Source: JACVRM01 sp036824245 (GTDB lineage Bacteria; Actinomycetota; Thermoleophilia; Gaiellales; Gaiellaceae). Taken from it: 16,145 nucleotides of DNA. Numbering within the stretch: position 1 is the stretch's first letter; each line of letters starts with the position of its first letter. The notes below the pieces were generated by a model. That model searched no databases. It worked only from the letters and a program-made list of their open reading frames with translations, and was not told the origin of the DNA. A program made the position numbers and the translations under genes. The stretch covers positions 1 to 16,145 of the forward strand of contig DAITAO010000071.1 of the NCBI GenBank assembly GCA_036824245.1. Direction: 5' to 3'. This document shows positions 13,973 through 16,145 of this stretch, one piece after another.

Positions 13973-15247
13973 CTACGGATAAAGGCCTCGAGTCAGCGTC
14001 GCCTCGGAGACACGCTGCACGGCGATCCCGTACGACGACACGCGCATGCTCGTACCGCGCTGCTCGAACGTCTGCCAGGTCTCGTTGAACGCCCGGGTCA
14101 TGATGTCGTTCAGGCGCGCGTTGACCTCGTTCTCCTTCCAGAAGTACTCCTGGAGGCCCTGAACCCACTCGAAGTACGAGACAACGACACCCCCCGCGTT
14201 GGCGAGGATGTCCGGCAGCACGAGCACGCCACGCTCGTCGAGGATCTCGTCGGCCGCCGGCGTCGTGGGGCCGTTGGCGCCTTCGCAGATGATCTTCGCC
14301 TTGAGCTTGTCGGCGTTGTCGGCGGTGATGACCTGTTCGAGAGCACACGGCGCGAGCACGTCACAGTCGAGCAGCAGCAGTTCTTCGTTCGTCACCGCGT
14401 CGGTCCCGCGCAGGCCGGCCAGAGCGCCGGTCTCCTGCTTGTGCGCGATCGCCGCAGACACGTCGAGGCCGGCCGGGTTGTAGACCCCGCCCCCCGAGTC
14501 GGACACCGCAACCACCGTGGCCCCGTCCTCTGCCAGGAACTTGGCGAGGAAGCTGCCGACGTTTCCGAACCCCTGGACAACCACTCGGGTGCCCGCCATC
14601 GAGCGGTGCTGCTTGCGCAGCGCCTCGCGGATGCAGTACAGGGCCCCGCGCGAGGTCGCTTCCAGCCTGCCCAGCGACCCGCCCACGTTGAGCGGCTTGC
14701 CGGTCACGACGCCCAACACCGAATGCCCCTTGTTCATCGAGTACGTGTCGAAGATCCAGGCCATGACGGACGGGTCAGTGCCCACGTCCGGGGCCGGGAT
14801 GTCCTTCTCGGGCCCGATCTCGTTGATGATCTCGCTCGTGTAGCGCCTCGTCATCTTCTGGAGCTCGAGCCGCGAGAGCTTCTTCGGATCGCAGATGACG
14901 CCGCCCTTGGCGCCTCCGAACGGGATGTTCATGAGCGCGCATTTCCACGTCATCCACATGGCGAGCGCCTTGACCTCGTCGAGCGTGACCGCTGGGTGGT
15001 AGCGAATGCCGCCCTTGGACGGGCCGCGCGCGATGTTGTGAGTGACGCGGTAGCCCTCGAAGGTGTGGATCGTGTTGTCATCCATATAAACGGGGATCGA
15101 GACGACCACCGCTTTCTTGCACTGGCTCAGCACGTTGATCAGGTTGGGGTCGATGGCGAACGCCCTGCCGACTCGCTCCAGCTGCTGTTGCGCGAGCTGG
15201 AAGGGGTTTTCGCGGAGGTGAGAGGCTGGAAGCTCGACGGTCGTCAC
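13973..15247 (-). CDS. gdh: Glutamate dehydrogenase (Glu/Leu/Phe/Val dehydrogenase family)
   Basis: The enzyme interconverts glutamate with 2-oxoglutarate and ammonia using NAD(P)(H), linking nitrogen and carbon metabolism in the cytoplasm; it is usually a hexamer. The 424 residues match the ~420-residue family type. The N-terminal dimerisation domain holds GPSKGGIRYHP (K78), KCALMNIPFGGAKGG (K102 for substrate, K114 catalytic) and PAPDVGT (D154 catalytic). The C-terminal Rossmann domain has GFGNVG (226-231) and then VVAVSDSGGG, whose Asp after strand two leans towards NAD use. NAGGVVVSYFEWVQ completes the active-site side. GTG 15247 has AAGGAG (15262-15257) at a spacing of 9 nt, so the start is good. 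It follows the subtilase stop by 64 nt, so it may have its own promoter; a TAGGAT box in that gap is only suggestive. Leucine dehydrogenase is less likely given length and motifs. Confidence 0.95.
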   Translation of the reverse strand: MTTVELPASHLRENPFQLAQQQLERVGRAFAIDPNLINVLSQCKKAVVVSIPVYMDDNTIHTFEGYRVTHNIARGPSKGGIRYHPAVTLDEVKALAMWMTWKCALMNIPFGGAKGGVICDPKKLSRLELQKMTRRYTSEIINEIGPEKDIPAPDVGTDPSVMAWIFDTYSMNKGHSVLGVVTGKPLNVGGSLGRLEATSRGALYCIREALRKQHRSMAGTRVVVQGFGNVGSFLAKFLAEDGATVVAVSDSGGGVYNPAGLDVSAAIAHKQETGALAGLRGTDAVTNEELLLLDCDVLAPCALEQVITADNADKLKAKIICEGANGPTTPAADEILDERGVLVLPDILANAGGVVVSYFEWVQGLQEYFWKENEVNARLNDIMTRAFNETWQTFEQRGTSMRVSSYGIAVQRVSEATLTRGLYP

Positions 15248-15290
15248 GGGTGGCTGCTCCTTCGCTGTATCGGACCGGACCGCGACGATC

Positions 15291-15314
15291 CTATCCCGTT
15301 TTCCACGGGTTTTA
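15291..15314. terminator. Possible weak terminator hairpin after the subtilase gene
   Basis: CCCGT-TTTCC-ACGGG (15295-15309) forms a 5-bp stem just after the subtilase stop. The T-run TTTTA follows it on the plus strand, where no gene is served; on the minus strand no U-tract follows. It could slow transcription between the protease and gdh genes. The stem is short, so support is weak. Confidence 0.25.
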
Positions 15315-16145
15315 GGCGATCGTGAAGCGCACGGTGCGGCGGCTCGGTGAGCCGGTTCCCGTAGGGAAAGCGAGCAGCCGCAGCTTGTACGTACCCCGCC
15401 GGAGGACCTTGCCGGCGGGCCCGCGGCCCGTCAGGCCGAATGCGTAGTGGCCGGGCAGCAGATGCCGCAGGCGGGTAAGCAGGCCGATGGGCTTCCCGGC
15501 GCCTACACGCCAAAGCTCGAGCTCGAGCCGCGACACCGCCTGCACCTGATAGTGGCCCTCAGTCAGCAGGAGGCGACCGGCTGTGAAGGTGAGCACCGAC
15601 GGCGCGCGGTCGGACGGCGTGAAGCGGTCGTGCGTCAGCTCCACTGCGGTGAGCAGGCCCGCCTCCCGAACGCTCGGAGCCGCGGACCACGGCACGCGCA
15701 GGAGCTCACGGCCGCCGCTCGTCAGCTCGACCCACCCGGAGAGCGGGTGGTCCGGAACTGACGGTTCTGAGACCTTGACGCGGATGCGCGCGGTCCGTCC
15801 GGCGCGCAGCTGGAAGCGCCATGGGTAGACGCTGAGCGCCACGCCGTCCTCGCTGCGGGCGCGGGCCGAGAGCTGGAGCCGCCGCGTCGACACGTTGCTC
15901 ACGCGGATCGTCTGCTCCTCCTGCCACGAGCCGATCGCGAAGTGACGAAAGGCGAGCGTCGCGGGCTTCGCGACCAATTCTGCGGCGGCTGCGGCGCCGA
16001 CGTCGAGCAACCCGGCCCCTTGCGCCGTCATGGCCTCGCCTGCCAGCGGACGAGCAGAGCCGACGAGGGCCCCCTTCAGGGAGGCGGCGTCGAGCTCCGG
16101 GCGTGCCTCGGCGAGCAGCGCCGCCGCAGCGCCGGCGACCGCAAC
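15312..16145 (-). CDS. Subtilisin-like serine protease (S8 family), C-terminal part, cut by window edge
   Basis: The frame is open from the edge at 16145 to the TAA at 15312, giving 277 residues; the internal ATG at 16031 is not the real start. The first residues, VAVAGAAAALLAEARPELDA followed by SLKGALVGSARPLAG and TAQGAGLLDVGAAAAAELVA, are the classic helix and tail just after the catalytic GTS(M)A motif of subtilases. The catalytic Ser therefore lies a few residues beyond the window, and Asp and His further out. The remaining ~220 residues form beta-rich, Ig-like modules: FRHFAIGSWQEEQTIRVSNVSTRRLQLS and FQLRAGRTARIRVKVSE resemble the Fn3-like domain of cell-envelope subtilases, and the final part (YAFGLTGRGPAGKVLRRGTYKLRLLAF) is a second sandwich. 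An exported protease is inferred. It lies 64 nt upstream of gdh on the same strand with no evident functional link. Confidence 0.85.
   Translation of the reverse strand, partial: VAVAGAAAALLAEARPELDAASLKGALVGSARPLAGEAMTAQGAGLLDVGAAAAAELVAKPATLAFRHFAIGSWQEEQTIRVSNVSTRRLQLSARARSEDGVALSVYPWRFQLRAGRTARIRVKVSEPSVPDHPLSGWVELTSGGRELLRVPWSAAPSVREAGLLTAVELTHDRFTPSDRAPSVLTFTAGRLLLTEGHYQVQAVSRLELELWRVGAGKPIGLLTRLRHLLPGHYAFGLTGRGPAGKVLRRGTYKLRLLAFPTGTGSPSRRTVRFTIA

Noticed and set aside
13967..15325. Plus-strand open frame of 452 codons
   Set aside because: It is the exact antisense of gdh, whose catalytic motifs are complete; codon mirror of a high-GC gene.

Overview
The window is about 16 kb of high-GC DNA with short intergenic gaps and many GTG and TTG starts. 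It carries large exported proteins rich in Calx-beta, Fn3-like and RTX repeats. A glutaredoxin-like gene stands next to rex, and there are DUF1844 and YbdK-type ligase genes. Together these point to a high-GC actinobacterium, most likely class Thermoleophilia (Solirubrobacterales or Gaiellales relatives). This placement is inferred from gene content and style, because no rRNA or other taxonomic marker is present.

Layout, left to right. Positions 1-532 hold three tandem copies of a 170-174 bp repeat plus the start of a fourth, each with a GGGTCTGTCCC-type inverted pair and no gene. A SnoaL-like gene (564-995, +) follows and converges on a 1,899-residue exported modular protein (1120-6819, -); a perfect 15-bp hairpin lies between them. 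Upstream of the giant gene on the same strand is mtnP (6917-7705, -), encoding S-methyl-5'-thioadenosine phosphorylase. Divergent from mtnP is an exported, possibly lipid-anchored propeller-like protein (7782-8834, +). Its 3' end overlaps the end of a compact minus-strand operon: GT4 glycosyltransferase (10440-11681), YbdK/GCS2-type carboxylate-amine ligase (9233-10393) and DUF1844 protein (8824-9240). The last two overlap by 8 bases. Divergent from the glycosyltransferase is an exported acidic RTX-type protein (11810-12691, +).

The right third is entirely minus-strand: the C-terminal part of a subtilisin-like protease cut by the window edge (15312-16145), glutamate dehydrogenase (13973-15247), a glutaredoxin-like CxxC protein (13523-13789) and the redox repressor Rex (12827-13477). 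A 183-bp hairpin-rich spacer separates gdh from the glutaredoxin gene. A strong GGGACAGTCCC double palindrome lies beyond the end of rex.

Functional themes are the cell surface (giant Calx-beta protein, RTX protein, propeller protein, subtilase), redox and nitrogen metabolism (gdh, glutaredoxin-like, rex) and a small operon of unknown product (GT4, GCS2, DUF1844). I saw no transposase, integrase, phage gene, CRISPR array, tRNA or rRNA. No clearly new multi-gene system stands out. The least explained parts are the 174-bp repeat array with its related palindrome near rex, the GT4-GCS2-DUF1844 operon, and the structured gdh-to-glutaredoxin spacer.
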